A stretch of DNA of 64,000 nucleotides from Raphanus sativus (lineage: Eukaryota; Streptophyta; Magnoliopsida; Brassicales; Brassicaceae), in contig NC_079517.1 of NCBI RefSeq assembly GCF_000801105.2, positions 16,616,001 to 16,680,000 on the forward strand. The letters run 5' to 3'. Both the position numbers and the translations under genes were made by a program. The notes beneath the pieces were generated by a model. That model worked only from the letters and a program-made list of their open reading frames with translations. It was not told the origin of the DNA and did not search any database. Shown here in pieces: positions 1-11,100 of this stretch. The stretch's first letter is position 1, and the number at the start of each line of letters is the position of its first letter.

Positions 1-226
1 TTTATTCTTGAAATCTATTGTTATTATGACATTGGCTAAGTAATGATTATAATATAAATAAATAAAACAAGAAAACTAAATATAATTAATTATTTGCTTA
101 ATTTTTTATAGATTTTGCTTATGTATTTCTTTGTTTTCACTTTTTGTTTATTGTTATCAGTATGTCATGTAAATGTAAAATAATATTTAATCAAAATAAG
201 TTGAAAATAAAAGAGCAAATGAAAAT

Positions 227-275
<49 letters not shown>

Positions 276-774
276 AACATGGTATAAGCAGTAGCTAATG
301 TCACATTATTCACAAAATGATACTCCATATTGTTTAACATAAATTTCATAAAAAAGGTGATTGCACCTTGCACCCTTGATCTCATATTCACATATATAAA
401 AATATGTGCTTCTTTATTTTTTTGTTTTAATTAAAAACATGAATAAGTTATAGGATCAAAAACATGGAAACTGGTGATTAAGTTTAGGGAAAGATAATTC
501 AATAGTAGGATATTGGTCAGTGGAGCTTTTACAAATATAGATTACGCAGATGAAATACAGTGAGGTGGTGAAATAGTAGTTCACACAGCTTTGATAAACA
601 CACAAAAACTCAAATAGGTATGGGTCACATTCATTTACAAGTTTTTAGAAAATCTAGATATTTCTGAAATCTAGAGATGGTGGATAGCAACAATTTCGAA
701 CGATCCAGAAATTAAAGAATAATTGCCAATAAAAGATATTATGATGTCAAGAATTTGGACACATACGAAAAATG
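1..774. other. AT-rich spacer left of the retrotransposon
   Basis: I see no supportable gene here. The stretch is AT-rich and carries one long AT dinucleotide run. The short open frames crossing it are low-complexity and lack domain features. Its right edge is the intact insertion site of the copia element. Confidence 0.6.
229..273. repeat. (AT)n microsatellite
   Basis: Uninterrupted AT dinucleotide run of about 45 bp. Likely length-polymorphic. Confidence 0.95.
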
Positions 775-779
775 GGGAG

Positions 780-955
780 TGTTATATTTACATTTATTAT
801 GATGTCGATTATAGGAAGTCTTGCTCGCCAAGATTTACTTGTACTTGTCTCCAAGCTAAACTCTCTCATTGTATCACTATATAAGGAGTTCATTATTCAT
901 GGAATAAGACACACCAAATCCTCTCTTCTCTTCTCTTCTATTCTTTACTCAAACA
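780..955 (+). repeat. 5' LTR (176 bp) with TATA box
   Basis: Starts TG and ends CA. A TATATAAG box at about 878-885 sits some 75 bp before the LTR end, followed by a CT-rich stretch, as expected of a Pol II promoter driving the genomic RNA. It matches 5743-5920 except for two single-base indels. Confidence 0.95.
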
Positions 956-994
956 CGTTATCAGCACGAAGCTTTAGCAAGCCAATAGTGAACT

Positions 995-1990
995 ATGTCA
1001 AAGTTTACTAGTCTTGAATTTGAAGTTCTTGATATCACTGGAAACAATTACTTGGCTTGGGCATTAGATGCCGAATTTTCCCTTAGTGCAAAGGGACTTG
1101 AAGCTACAATCCTAGAAGGAAATAAAGCTGAAAGCCAAGATAAAGCAAAAGCTATGATACTCCTTCGTCATCACCTCCATGTAGATCTCAAGAATGAGTA
1201 CTTGACGGTGAAAGATCCACAAATCCTTTGGAACAACTTAAAGGAAAGGTATGACCACCAGAAAACTGTGATTTTACCTAAAGCTCGGTATGAATGGACA
1301 CATCTGAGGTTACAAGACTTTAAGTCTGTAAGTGAGTACAACTCAGTCTTGTTCAAAATTACCTCCAAATTGGAGTTATGTGGAGAGAAAATCACGGAAG
1401 CTGATAAGTTAGAGAAGACATTCTCTACTTTTCATGCAAATAATCTTGTCCTGCAGACACAATACCGTGAAAAGGGATTCCAGAAGTATTCCCAACTTAT
1501 ATCTTGTCTCCTTGTGGCTGAGCAAAACAATGAGCTTTTGATTAAAAATCATGGACTACGTCCAACTGGTTCTGCTCCATTCCCTGAAGCGAATGTGACT
1601 GAACAGAACAACACGGGCCGCAGAAATGGCTACACTCGTGGTCGCGGTCGTGGTCGTGGACATGGTCGTGGAGATACACGTGGACGTGGATATGGTCAAA
1701 TTCGAGTCCGAGGAGTTTCTTTTAAGAACTCTAACTCTCACCAGAAATGGGAAAACAAGGATGGTAACAAACAAGCAACTGAATGCTACCGATGTGGAAG
1801 TAAAGACCATTGGGCTCGTACGTGCCGTACACCAAAGCATCTTGTTGACCTGTATCAAAAATCAGTGAAACAAAAGGGAAAGAATGTGGAAACAAATATG
1901 GTGTACGAAGGTGGAGAGGGAGACTTTGATATGGTTGATGCCACCCACCTTGACATTTCCGATTTTCTCATTGACGAAGAGAAAAAGTGA
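995..1990 (+). CDS. gag: copia gag (capsid/nucleocapsid) polyprotein
   Basis: This 331-residue protein should form the virus-like particle and bind the element's RNA. The N-terminal half resembles the plant copia Gag/UBN2 family. Residues about 209-245 form an Arg/Gly-rich RNA-binding tract, followed by a CX2CX4HX4C zinc knuckle with C264, C267, H272 and C277. The C-terminal 50 residues are acidic. The ORF ends in TGA 169 bp before the pol ATG, whereas most copia elements encode one continuous Gag-Pol. I chose the ATG at 995 because it is the first after the LTR and precedes the conserved N-terminus. An intron-like segment at 1911-2157 would remove its last 26 codons. Confidence 0.93.
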   Translation: MSKFTSLEFEVLDITGNNYLAWALDAEFSLSAKGLEATILEGNKAESQDKAKAMILLRHHLHVDLKNEYLTVKDPQILWNNLKERYDHQKTVILPKARYEWTHLRLQDFKSVSEYNSVLFKITSKLELCGEKITEADKLEKTFSTFHANNLVLQTQYREKGFQKYSQLISCLLVAEQNNELLIKNHGLRPTGSAPFPEANVTEQNNTGRRNGYTRGRGRGRGHGRGDTRGRGYGQIRVRGVSFKNSNSHQKWENKDGNKQATECYRCGSKDHWARTCRTPKHLVDLYQKSVKQKGKNVETNMVYEGGEGDFDMVDATHLDISDFLIDEEKK

Positions 1991-2157
1991 TCGAGCAATA
2001 ACTATTAAAGAGATGCTTTGTTTTTATTTATTTATGAGCTTTTAATTATTTGGCTTTTGATTTTATTTATTATGGTGTTGTTTCTTTGCATTAATGAATT
2101 TAATATATTTAATTATTTTATGAGATTATAATTTATTTTATTTATTTACTTGAATAG
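1911..2157 (+). other. Intron-like gag/pol junction segment (putative)
   Basis: The segment starts GTGGAG after AAG and ends AATAG after a very AT-rich, T-rich tract, so it has the look of a 247 nt plant intron. Gag has one leftover base at 1910. After the acceptor, two bases precede the pol ATG, so removal would put gag in frame with pol. The donor is weak compared with GTAAGT. Splicing is an inference; no transcript evidence is available to me. Confidence 0.4.
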
Positions 2158-2159
2158 AA

Positions 2160-5100
2160 ATGGATGGTGGAGATTTATGCTTGGCCGACAGTGCAACTAG
2201 TCACACAATTCTGAAAAATAAGAAATATTTCTCTCATTTGATAAATAGAGAAGCAAGTGTGAGCACTATAACAGGAAGTGCAAAAATAATTGAAGGTTCT
2301 GGAAAAGCAAATATAATACTTCCTATGGGAGCACAACTTGAAATAGTTGATGCATTGTATTCCCCTAAGTCTCAAAGAAACTTATTGAGTTTCAAAGATA
2401 TTCGCCGAAATGGATATCATATTGAGACAATGAATGAAGAAAATATTGAATTTCTTCATATTACAAGTGTTATCCATGGCTCTAAGAAAGTAGTAGAAAG
2501 ACTACCAGCATTCTCCACTGGATTGTATTACACTAAGATTAGTACAATTGAGGCTAATGCCATTGTAAACCAGAAGTTTACTGAAAACATTACTGTTTGG
2601 CATGACCGGTTAGGCCATCCCGGTTCAACAATGATGCGAAAAATAATCACAAATTCATGTGGGCATCCACTGAAGAACCAGAAGATTCTTCCCAATGATT
2701 TTTCATGTGCTGCTTGTTCTCAAGGAAAATTGATCATAAGGCCTTCACCAGCCAAGATAATTCATGAATCAATAAACTTTCTGGAACGTATTCAAGGAGA
2801 CATTTGTGGGCCGATTCACCCACCATGTGGAACCTTCAGGTATTTTATGGTTCTTATTGACGCATCAACAAGATGGTCACATGTTTCTTTGCTATCAACT
2901 CGCAACCTGGCGTTTGCGAGACTGCTTGCTCAGTTGATCAAATTACGAGCACACTTTCCAGATTTTCCCTTAAAGGCAATTCGCCTAGACAATGCTGGTG
3001 AATTCATGTCTCAGGCTTTTAATGATTATTGTATGTCTATTGGAATAAGTGTTGAACATCCTGTAGCACATGTTCACACACAAAATGGTTTAGCTGAATC
3101 GTTAATTAAACGTCTTCAGTTGATTGCTAGACCATTGCTTATGAAATCAAAACTCCCAGTCTCTGCATGGGGACATGCTATATTACATGCAGCAGCATTG
3201 ATTCGCATAAGGCCAACGAGTAATCATCAGTTCTCCCCATCACAATTGATTATGGGTCAAGAGCCAAATATTTCCCATCTTAAGATATTTGGATGTGCAG
3301 TATATGTTCCAATTGCTCCACCACAGCGAACTAAAATGGGACCTCAAAGGAGGTTAGGAATATATGTTGGATATGATTCTGCATCAATCATTAAGTATTT
3401 AGAGCCATCCACAGGGGATTTATTTAAGGCCCGATTCGCAGATTGTCATTTTAATGAGTCTGTTTTTCCAACATTAGGGGAAGAGAATAAACAGTTGGGA
3501 AAAGATATTAACTGGAATGAATTATCATTATCTTATCTTGATCCTCGAACTAAAGAATGTGACTTAGAAGTCCAAAAGATAATTCATTTACAAAGCTTAG
3601 CTAACCAGTTGCCAGATGCATTTACTGACCCAAAGAAAGTGACCATGTCACATATCCCAGCTGTAAATGCTCCAGTGAGAATGAATGTCCAAGAAGGACA
3701 AAATCAACCTGCTAATGAGTCTAAGACACGCCTGAAGCGTGGTAGACCTGTCGGTTCTAAAGATAAAAATCCTCGAAAAAGAAAAGGAGCAGAAATTGGC
3801 AATAATGAAACCGAGGTAATAACTACAAATGAAAAATCTCCAGAAGAGAACATGACACCAAAGGAAATTCAGGTACCTGATAATGAAGAGATCTCAACCA
3901 ACTTTGTCATGTCTGGAATAAAATGGAACCGAAATCAAATCGACGTCGATGATATTTTTGCATACAAAGTAGCAGTTGATCTTATGGATGAGGATCAAGA
4001 ACCAAAATCTATTGAAGAGTGTACACGAAGAAGTGATTGGCCAAAATGGAAAGAAGCAATAGATGCTGAATTAAAATCTCTTGCAAAGAGAGCAGTTTTT
4101 GGACCTGTAGTCCGTACACCTAAAGGTGTGAAACCAGTGGGTTATAAATGGGTTTTTGTACGAAAGAGAAATGAAAACGGTGAGGTTGTGAGATACAAAG
4201 CACGTTTAGTTGCTCAAGGGTTTTCACAAATACCCGGAATTGATTATGAGGAAACATACTCTCCTGTGGTGGATGCTACTACATTCAGGTTCCTTATCAG
4301 TCTGGCGATAAAGGAAGGACTTGATTTACGCTTAATGGATGTAGTCACAGCTTACTTATATGGCCCACTGGATACTGATATTTACATGAAAGTCCCTGAA
4401 GGATTTAAACTGCCTGAAGCAGAAAATTCTAATTCTCGAGAAAGTTATAGCATAAAGTTAAATCGATCTCTTTATGGACTGAAACAGTCAGGACGTATGT
4501 GGTATAATCGTCTAAGTGAGTACTTGTTGAAAGAAGGCTATAAAAACGATCCTATCAGTCCATGCATCTTTATAAAGAGATTTGAAAAAGGATATGTTAT
4601 CATTGCAGTGTATGTTGATGATTTGAACATCATTGGAACTCCTGAAGAGATCTCACATACAATGGAATACTTGAAAAAGGAATTTGAGATGAAGGATCTA
4701 GGAAAAACAAGATTTTGTTTGGGACTACAAATTGAGCACCTCAAGAATAGAATCTTAGTGCATCAAGAAACTTACACAGAAAAGGTGGCTAAACGATTTT
4801 CTATGGATCAAGCACATCCTTTGAGTAGTCCAATGGTTGTAAGATCACTCGATGTGAATAAAGATCCCTTCCGCCCTAGAGAAAAGGATGAAGAAGTTCT
4901 TGGTCCTGAAGTACCATACTTAAGTGCAATAGGGGCATTAATGTACCTTGCCAGTCATACAAGACCTGATATATCATTTGCAGTGAATTTATTGGCAAGG
5001 TTTAGTTCATGCCCAACTCGTAGGCATTGGAATGGGATAAAACATATACTTCGTTACCTCCAAGGTACGAAAGACATGGGTATATTCTTTCCTAATCCAT

Positions 5101-5633
5101 CAACAAAAGATTTGATTGGTTTTGCAGATGCTGGGTACATGTCTGATCCCCACAATGCTAGATCACAAACAGGATATGTGTTTACTTGTGGTGGAACTGC
5201 TATCTCTTGGCGTTCGATGAAGCAAACCATTGCAGCTACTTCTTCCAACCACGCAGAGATTTTAGCCATTCATGAAGCTAGTCGCGAGTGTGTATGGTTA
5301 AGATCAGTCATTCAACATATACGAGAAGATTGTGGTCTATCTACGGGAAAAGAAGCCCCAACAGTCATGTATGAGGACAATGTTGCATGTATCGCTCAAC
5401 TCAAAGATGGATACATCAAAGGAGACAGGACAAAGCACATTCTACCGAAATTCTTTTTCACTCATGATCTGCAGAAGAATGGCGATGTTCGTGTTGTTCA
5501 AGTTCGTTCAAGCGACAATCTGGCTGACTTATTCACCAAGGCTCTACCCACTGCTACTTTCAAGAAGTTGGTTCATCTTATCGGATTACGTCGTCTTAAG
5601 GATCTTGACATCTGTACACATGAGGGGAAGTAA
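2160..5633 (+). CDS. pol: copia pol polyprotein (protease, integrase, RT, RNase H)
   Basis: 1157 residues. The aspartic protease motif DSAT lies near residue 10, so the ORF starts almost at the protease. A GAG-pre-integrase HHCC zinc region follows (H148 onward). The integrase core shows D214, D277 and E313, the DDE triad. A basic, low-complexity linker covers about residues 520-600. Reverse transcriptase has the catalytic YVDD at 818-821, and the RNase H domain starts near 985 with D990. I see no internal stop or frameshift. Domain order integrase before RT defines Ty1/copia. The protein should cleave Gag, copy RNA to DNA and insert it. Whether it is made from its own ATG, by re-initiation, or as a spliced Gag-Pol fusion is unknown. 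Confidence 0.96.
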   Translation: MDGGDLCLADSATSHTILKNKKYFSHLINREASVSTITGSAKIIEGSGKANIILPMGAQLEIVDALYSPKSQRNLLSFKDIRRNGYHIETMNEENIEFLHITSVIHGSKKVVERLPAFSTGLYYTKISTIEANAIVNQKFTENITVWHDRLGHPGSTMMRKIITNSCGHPLKNQKILPNDFSCAACSQGKLIIRPSPAKIIHESINFLERIQGDICGPIHPPCGTFRYFMVLIDASTRWSHVSLLSTRNLAFARLLAQLIKLRAHFPDFPLKAIRLDNAGEFMSQAFNDYCMSIGISVEHPVAHVHTQNGLAESLIKRLQLIARPLLMKSKLPVSAWGHAILHAAALIRIRPTSNHQFSPSQLIMGQEPNISHLKIFGCAVYVPIAPPQRTKMGPQRRLGIYVGYDSASIIKYLEPSTGDLFKARFADCHFNESVFPTLGEENKQLGKDINWNELSLSYLDPRTKECDLEVQKIIHLQSLANQLPDAFTDPKKVTMSHIPAVNAPVRMNVQEGQNQPANESKTRLKRGRPVGSKDKNPRKRKGAEIGNNETEVITTNEKSPEENMTPKEIQVPDNEEISTNFVMSGIKWNRNQIDVDDIFAYKVAVDLMDEDQEPKSIEECTRRSDWPKWKEAIDAELKSLAKRAVFGPVVRTPKGVKPVGYKWVFVRKRNENGEVVRYKARLVAQGFSQIPGIDYEETYSPVVDATTFRFLISLAIKEGLDLRLMDVVTAYLYGPLDTDIYMKVPEGFKLPEAENSNSRESYSIKLNRSLYGLKQSGRMWYNRLSEYLLKEGYKNDPISPCIFIKRFEKGYVIIAVYVDDLNIIGTPEEISHTMEYLKKEFEMKDLGKTRFCLGLQIEHLKNRILVHQETYTEKVAKRFSMDQAHPLSSPMVVRSLDVNKDPFRPREKDEEVLGPEVPYLSAIGALMYLASHTRPDISFAVNLLARFSSCPTRRHWNGIKHILRYLQGTKDMGIFFPNPSTKDLIGFADAGYMSDPHNARSQTGYVFTCGGTAISWRSMKQTIAATSSNHAEILAIHEASRECVWLRSVIQHIREDCGLSTGKEAPTVMYEDNVACIAQLKDGYIKGDRTKHILPKFFFTHDLQKNGDVRVVQVRSSDNLADLFTKALPTATFKKLVHLIGLRRLKDLDICTHEGK

Positions 5634-5733
5634 TTGCGCGCTGCACTCTTTTTCCCTTAACCATGGTTTTTCCCAATGGGTTTTCCTGGTGAGGTTTTTA
5701 ATGAGGCAGCATCTTACGCGCATAATAGACATC

Positions 5734-5742
5734 AAGGGAAAG
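5734..5742 (+). other. Polypurine tract
   Basis: AAGGGAAAG lies immediately before the 3' LTR, the expected plus-strand primer for reverse transcription. Confidence 0.8.
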
Positions 5743-5920
5743 TGTTATATTTACATTTATTATGATGTCGATTATAGGAAGTCTTGCTCGCCAAGATTTA
5801 CTTGTACTTGGTCTCCAAGCTAAACTCTCTCATTGTATCACTATATAAGGAGTTCATTATTCATGGAATAAGACACACCAAATCCTCTCTTCTCTTCTCT
5901 TCTATTCTTTACTCAAAACA
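5743..5920 (+). repeat. 3' LTR (178 bp)
   Basis: Same sequence as 780-955 with one extra G and one extra A. Ends in CA followed by the GGGAG target-site duplication. Confidence 0.95.
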
Positions 5921-5925
5921 GGGAG

Positions 5926-7893
5926 CTTAATTTTCTACAGACTCCATGAATTAATGATACACATCCCATAATCGTCTCTCTGTGAGTATATTTGTTTTAT
6001 TTGATTTAGTTTTAGTTTTTATATTATCATTTAGTGAATGACTGATTTTTCTCTAAGTTGTTTTGACCTTGTTCCATAAGAGCACATTATTTATCAATTT
6101 TCTTTAAACTTTATTTGGTTAAGTTGTGAACCTCTGTTTACAATACTATGTTTAAATAATGGGTTTATGATTTTGTGACTTTGTAGCAATTTGGATAAAT
6201 ATTTATGAGAATATGCATGTATCTTCTCGCAAAGATACAGTTTCATATGAAGGAATTCATGAAGGTCATAGTTTAAACATTGTTTTAAAAACCAAACCGA
6301 CCCAATGATTAGATCAGGTTTAACTATGAACTAGTCACATAGTCGGGTTGGTCAGTCAAACTGGAGGTCACAAATGTTTCCAGCGGTTTACACAAACCGC
6401 TGCATAATTAAGGCCGGTACAAGTGTTGGCATTGTCCGGTTTTCAGCCTTTTAGGCTTAATTCACTCCAAAGCCGATCGAACCAGTCCAAAACCTGAAAA
6501 CACACAAACACACATGCACGTGCAATATATACTACTGAATGCAATCTAAATCAACTAAAATGTGATGAAACGAATGTTTACAAGACATAAAAATTTGGAT
6601 TAGATAGCTTGATCTTTTTAATCTAATTTTCTTGTGTATACCTTGTTTTTATTTCTTTTTGGCCAAATTATCACTATTTAGGCTTTTGTAACCCTAACCT
6701 TTCATCTTTATGATATTCACAGTTTAGCAAAAAAAAAAGTGATGAAAATGAATGTTTACAAGATATAAAAATGCAAGACATAATATACAGTTAAATATAT
6801 GTCTAAATATAGTAATTATTTTAGAGCTCCAAACTAGATGAAATATATATGAAATTATCCAAAATAGCTAAAAGTACATATCTAAATATAGCTAAAATAC
6901 GCAAAACACCAGAAAGATCCTAAATACTTATAATATTTCCATCCAAATATCCAAACCGAAACAAATTTCATATTAATATTTAAATATTTGATCACATTTT
7001 CTAATGATATGTTGAATATTATTATTTATTTAGATTTTTAAGATTTTAAAGTATATTTGGATTTTTTTACATAATTTAAGGGTGGTATCCCAATGGAATA
7101 CAAACAGCTACCAAAAAACATCTTTAAGTATTTATGTGATTATGTGATAATATATAGGAAAATTTGTAAAAAGAAAACAAAAAAAAATATTATTGTCCTA
7201 TACGATAAAGCCCCTATAACTTGTCATATTAGTCTAACTAGGGGCATATGCTGTTGCTCTATCGAAATCTGTGAAAGTGCTGCTTTGTTTGTGAAGTTGC
7301 TGTTTTGCTATTGTCATTGATTCTCCATGATTTGTATTGTAATATGGTGGAGGTGGGGTGATGAACTGTGCTATTTTTTGTGGTTAGTGTTGTATATTTG
7401 TTGTGTGTGCAGAGTAATTTACATGGTTGGGATCATTTATGTTGTATTTATTTTCAAGCACTGTTCATATTCCCAAATTTAGTAGATATTTGTGTCTTTT
7501 TAATTTTTGTAATTGACCGTAATTTGTGAGAAAATGCATATGGTAAGAATAAGTGGTTGTTGGGACTTAATTGGCCAAAACTGTAGCAAACATTTTTTTC
7601 CAAGAAAACAAAATTGTACAGGTCAGATCGATGCTAGGTCTTTAAGCCCAATTCATAAGAAAACAAAAATGAACAGTTGGTAGTGATCTTGCCACCTTTA
7701 TATAGCTCGGAAGCGGTTTCTGATTTTTTTGTTGTGCATGTGTTTGATTGTGTTATTTTGTTGGAGTGTATATTAAGTTTAGGTTTAGCTGAATTTGCTT
7801 ATATAATCAATTGTAAATTTATAATGTATTGATACTGAATTTTGAATAGATAAAAACTGGTTTTTCCTTGCAAAACTATATTTAAACATATAA
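5926..7893. other. Spacer with dispersed-repeat copy, no gene seen
   Basis: No coding sequence is supportable. The stretch contains a 22 nt perfect palindrome at 6381-6402 and, at about 6780-7080, one copy of an AT-rich dispersed repeat also seen near 12, 34 and 45 kb. Confidence 0.55.
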
Positions 7894-8155
7894 TACTCCC
7901 TCTGTCCCACTTTAAGTGGTGTTTTAGGATTTTTATTTTGTCCCATTTTAAGTGGTGTTCTCACTAATCTAGGTAGAATTTAATATGATTTGAATTTTAT
8001 GACCAATTATAAAATACTGTACTGTTTTATTATTGGTTAAACTAGTTTTATTTAATGTATTTTTATGTTACCAAGATAAACTACATAAAAATATGGGTTT
8101 TCTTAATCTATGTGTAATAACCTAAAACATCACATAAAGTGGGACAGAGGGAGTA
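7894..8155. mobile_element. Stowaway-like MITE (Tc1/mariner type)
   Basis: The ends are perfect 21 bp inverted repeats at 7894-7914 and 8135-8155, beginning TACTCCCTCTGTCCC. The outer TA is the probable target duplication and CTCCCTC is the Stowaway signature. The interior is AT-rich and non-coding. Near the left end the terminal sequence is partly repeated at about 7940. Confidence 0.9.
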
Positions 8156-9297
8156 TATGTTTAGATTAGAATGATAAGAAAAATATTGGAATCTGTCTAA
8201 TCTTTGGTGTAAAACATTTTCTTGGTACAACTATAAAAAATACACACAAGACTCGAGCATGATTCACCATTTTCTCATATTGTGATGTTCAATTGTCTTC
8301 ATCTCATCATTCTTCTTAACTGATGTAAAGCCATCAAACAAAAATAGCACGCAAACATTACATAGCTTATATGCTCTTCTTTCTTATATTCATCTCGGCT
8401 GCATTACACCTACTGTATTCCAAGCTCTTTCCTTCGAATGCATTTACTCTATTTTATACGTATAATTTGATGAGGAATAATTTGAAATGATGCTCAGTCC
8501 CAATTCCTATCTATAGTGACTAAACCAATATAAATATAGTTTAACTGTATATTTTCCACAAAAAAATGATTCTCAGGTATCGCTCTTGTTCATAAACTCT
8601 TAACTCTCGTACTTTCCTAAATGCAAAAAAAATTGACAAAATATAGGAAATTATTATCCAAATGACGAAAAACATGAAGCATCGAGGAAGAAAAACAAAG
8701 CATATGTATAAAACAGGAAAGCGAACCACACGACGTTAAGAACCTCTTCATATTCTTGTTAGCAACATGATTCAACATCAACCCTTCTTTCTCTGAATAT
8801 TCAATCTCTTCTTTCTTCAAAAACTTTTTGTACCACATTGCCGACATTCTTGGGTAACGGTTTAGTTTTAAACCGTTATTGTAGTCTCGATATAATATAT
8901 TGTACTTAACACGATAGCCAGCATTTATTCGCAATTGTCAAGTAATGATCATGCATAGTATCCATCTACTTAAACACCATACTCCCTAAAATGAGAATTA
9001 TACACAGTTGGTAATACGAAATTAAAAACTTTGAAAAAAACTCAATTAAGCTTGATGCATATGTTTCTCGCTTGTCAAGTAACTAAAAGAGAATAGAGAC
9101 TCACTTGATGGCTTGGTGGATGCTTTGGAGATATTTTTCGTAATATTCTATCCTCTGAATATCCATCGAATTCGAAAGTTTAGCTTTCTTTTCATAGTTT
9201 ATATCGCAGTGTCCTACATAATTTTCAAAATTTTAGTTACATTCACAAAAATGAAAAAGGAAGTTTGGAGGATGCTATATATGGATATAGAAGAATT
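8156..9297. other. Spacer, no gene seen
   Basis: AT-rich, with only short unsupported open frames on both strands. Confidence 0.5.
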
Positions 9298-9430
9298 GAC
9301 CAATTATCATAAATTTGGGTTTCCGTATTTGCTTTTTGCATAGTTTAGAAACTTTCTTAACCCTTGCGGCCTGCGGGTATAAAAGTCCCATTCTGAACCA
9401 CCTCTTGGACCCAAAAATTCTCCAGCTTTG
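9298..9430 (-). pseudogene. Relic of a GH1 beta-glucosidase/myrosinase-type exon
   Basis: Read on the minus strand, the fragment encodes a stretch resembling the GH1 motif before the nucleophile, with [18 protein letters not shown] near its centre. The following KFMI segment is in another frame, so there is at least one frameshift, and the catalytic ITENG is not preserved. No other exons are recognisable nearby. I identify it by recall of the family motif only; a search with the translated fragment would settle it. Confidence 0.5.
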
Positions 9431-11051
9431 TTTTGTTCTATTTGATAATAAAATAATGAAAAACTTGTGAGCCAAGAAACCAAAAATAAAAACACAATAT
9501 GAAATATCGAATCATGTGACTGAAAAAGTGAATCATGTAACTTGAAAAATAAACTCACTCCTCCATTCGATGTGTGCGTCGGACTCCAGTTTGGAGTGTT
9601 ATGATCCAAGTCAATAACACTAGGCACTGTAATAATTTACTCCTACGAAGTCAAAAGATTCTTTTAACTTCTGAGATTGAGCTGCAGTAAACTACGGTAA
9701 TCCTTTTCCAATTGATCTTTTCATGACTTCTGGAATAATATATATTGAAAGTTGTTAATAAGAAGAAATTGACCTTACATTCTAGATAGATGTGTCTTCG
9801 TTTTGCCGTCACAGCCTCTACAGTGACAGTGAAGAGACTCTAAGAACAACCACCTATTTTTCCAAAACAAGCACAAAACAAAATCATCCCTCAAATCTCT
9901 CTTTGTTTTACATTCAAGCTCTACTTTTTTCACTCTACTTTCCTGGTGGTCTGAACCAGAAAAAATCTTCATTTTCTCTTCCACGGCAGCGTTAGAGCCT
10001 CTTCTTGCCTCATAAAATTTTCCTTCCTTCGCTACAACTGTATCCTTACCCGAAGACTCAGATAAAGAAATCGAGTCGGTTCCAATTTCCTATGAAGGAG
10101 TCCGGAAATTCCCTCAAACACAATTAGACACATAGTCGTGTCCTGCATAGTTGGAAACTGATTAATTTGGAAATCGATAGTGGTTGTGTTAAATATACAG
10201 CAACCTGAAAATCTCAGTTAGGATATATAGGGACATCAGATACAGAAAAATAAAATTCTCACCTCTCTGATCTGCTGCGTCTGTTAAGTTTGGGTTTTGA
10301 AGCTGATGATGACTCGAAACATGTATATTGCTACATCTTTTCAAAATTTCTGCAAAGGTATTGATGATCAATCTCTATATTATGATCCTGAAACACATAA
10401 ATAAAAAAATAAAGATACAAAAGTCTTATCTAAGGTCTCAGTATCTAAACCAAAGTCAAAAATTTTCATCTCTCAATCTTGTTCCAGTAAAATTAAAATA
10501 CATAAGAATCAATCCTGGCTGAAATCAAACAAAGTTAAAGCAATGTAGTTGCGGAGATGACAATAGTGATCGAGTGAGTTCGTCTTCTTCTTGTTAATGG
10601 CGAGCATCAGATTAGAGAGCGCCGACAAGGCCATGGCGGATCAAGAGATTCTGATGATCGACATTGATACTGGATTTAATGTGAACAACAATTATGGCAG
10701 AATTAAAACAAATACATTGAACCACAATGGGAGGTGAAAAAAAAATGAGAGTATGAAAAACAATTAGACGACGAGGTTGAGTTCTGGAAAGAAGATAACA
10801 TTGAAGCCCTAATCGCGTGAAGCACTAATCGCAAGTTTCACTGATTTATCAAACCAAACGCTGAAGACACAAATCAGACCAAACTCTCCGAACTCTTAAC
10901 TCATTCGAACAAAGTAAACCAAACATTAAGTGGGTCCACATTCTTTAAGAAATGCATACGTGGATACTCTTAGAAAATAGAAAATAATGGTATTATATAT
11001 GATTTTCGATGGAAATCTTATAGAGTCCTTCAAAAATATATTTTCTGTTTA
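9431..11051. other. Spacer, no gene seen
   Basis: Mixed-composition DNA. The stretch at about 9780-10900 is less AT-rich and looks like old UTR or gene-flank sequence, but I can read no convincing exon in it. Confidence 0.45.
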
Positions 11052-11100
11052 TCTATACTATTAAAACAGAAAACCATTTTTTGACGTATTTTTTTTACTT
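11052..11100 (+). mobile_element. Isolated Helitron-like 5' terminus
   Basis: TCTATACTATTAAAAC preceded by A is the usual 5' end of plant Helitrons. I found no matching CTAG-with-hairpin 3' end on this strand downstream, so this is probably a truncated copy. Confidence 0.45.

Larger units (their letters stand above)
775..5925 (+). mobile_element. Full-length Ty1/copia LTR retrotransposon with target-site duplication
   Basis: The element runs from TG at 780 to CA at 5920. It is bounded by a perfect 5 bp target-site duplication, GGGAG, at 775-779 and 5921-5925. Inside are 5' LTR, gag, pol (protease, integrase, reverse transcriptase, RNase H in copia order), a purine tract and 3' LTR. The LTRs differ by only two single-base indels, so the insertion is recent. 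Both ORFs are open and key catalytic residues are present, so the copy may be autonomous. The sequence just inside the 5' LTR (from 956) matches the initiator-Met tRNA primer site only in a TATCAG core, so the primer is uncertain. Confidence 0.97.

Noticed and set aside
772..1011. Open frame crossing the 5' LTR
   Set aside because: It lies mostly in the LTR and overlaps gag in another frame; no protein feature.
1556..1858. Antisense and alternate-frame ORFs over the Arg/Gly tract of gag
   Set aside because: They arise from the repetitive CGTGGT codons and have no independent support.
5332..5823. 163-codon frame overlapping the end of pol and the 3' LTR
   Set aside because: Out of frame with RNase H and running into the LTR; a shadow of pol.
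9775..9995. Overlapping short ORFs on both strands
   Set aside because: No domain, no splice context and no conservation I can judge.
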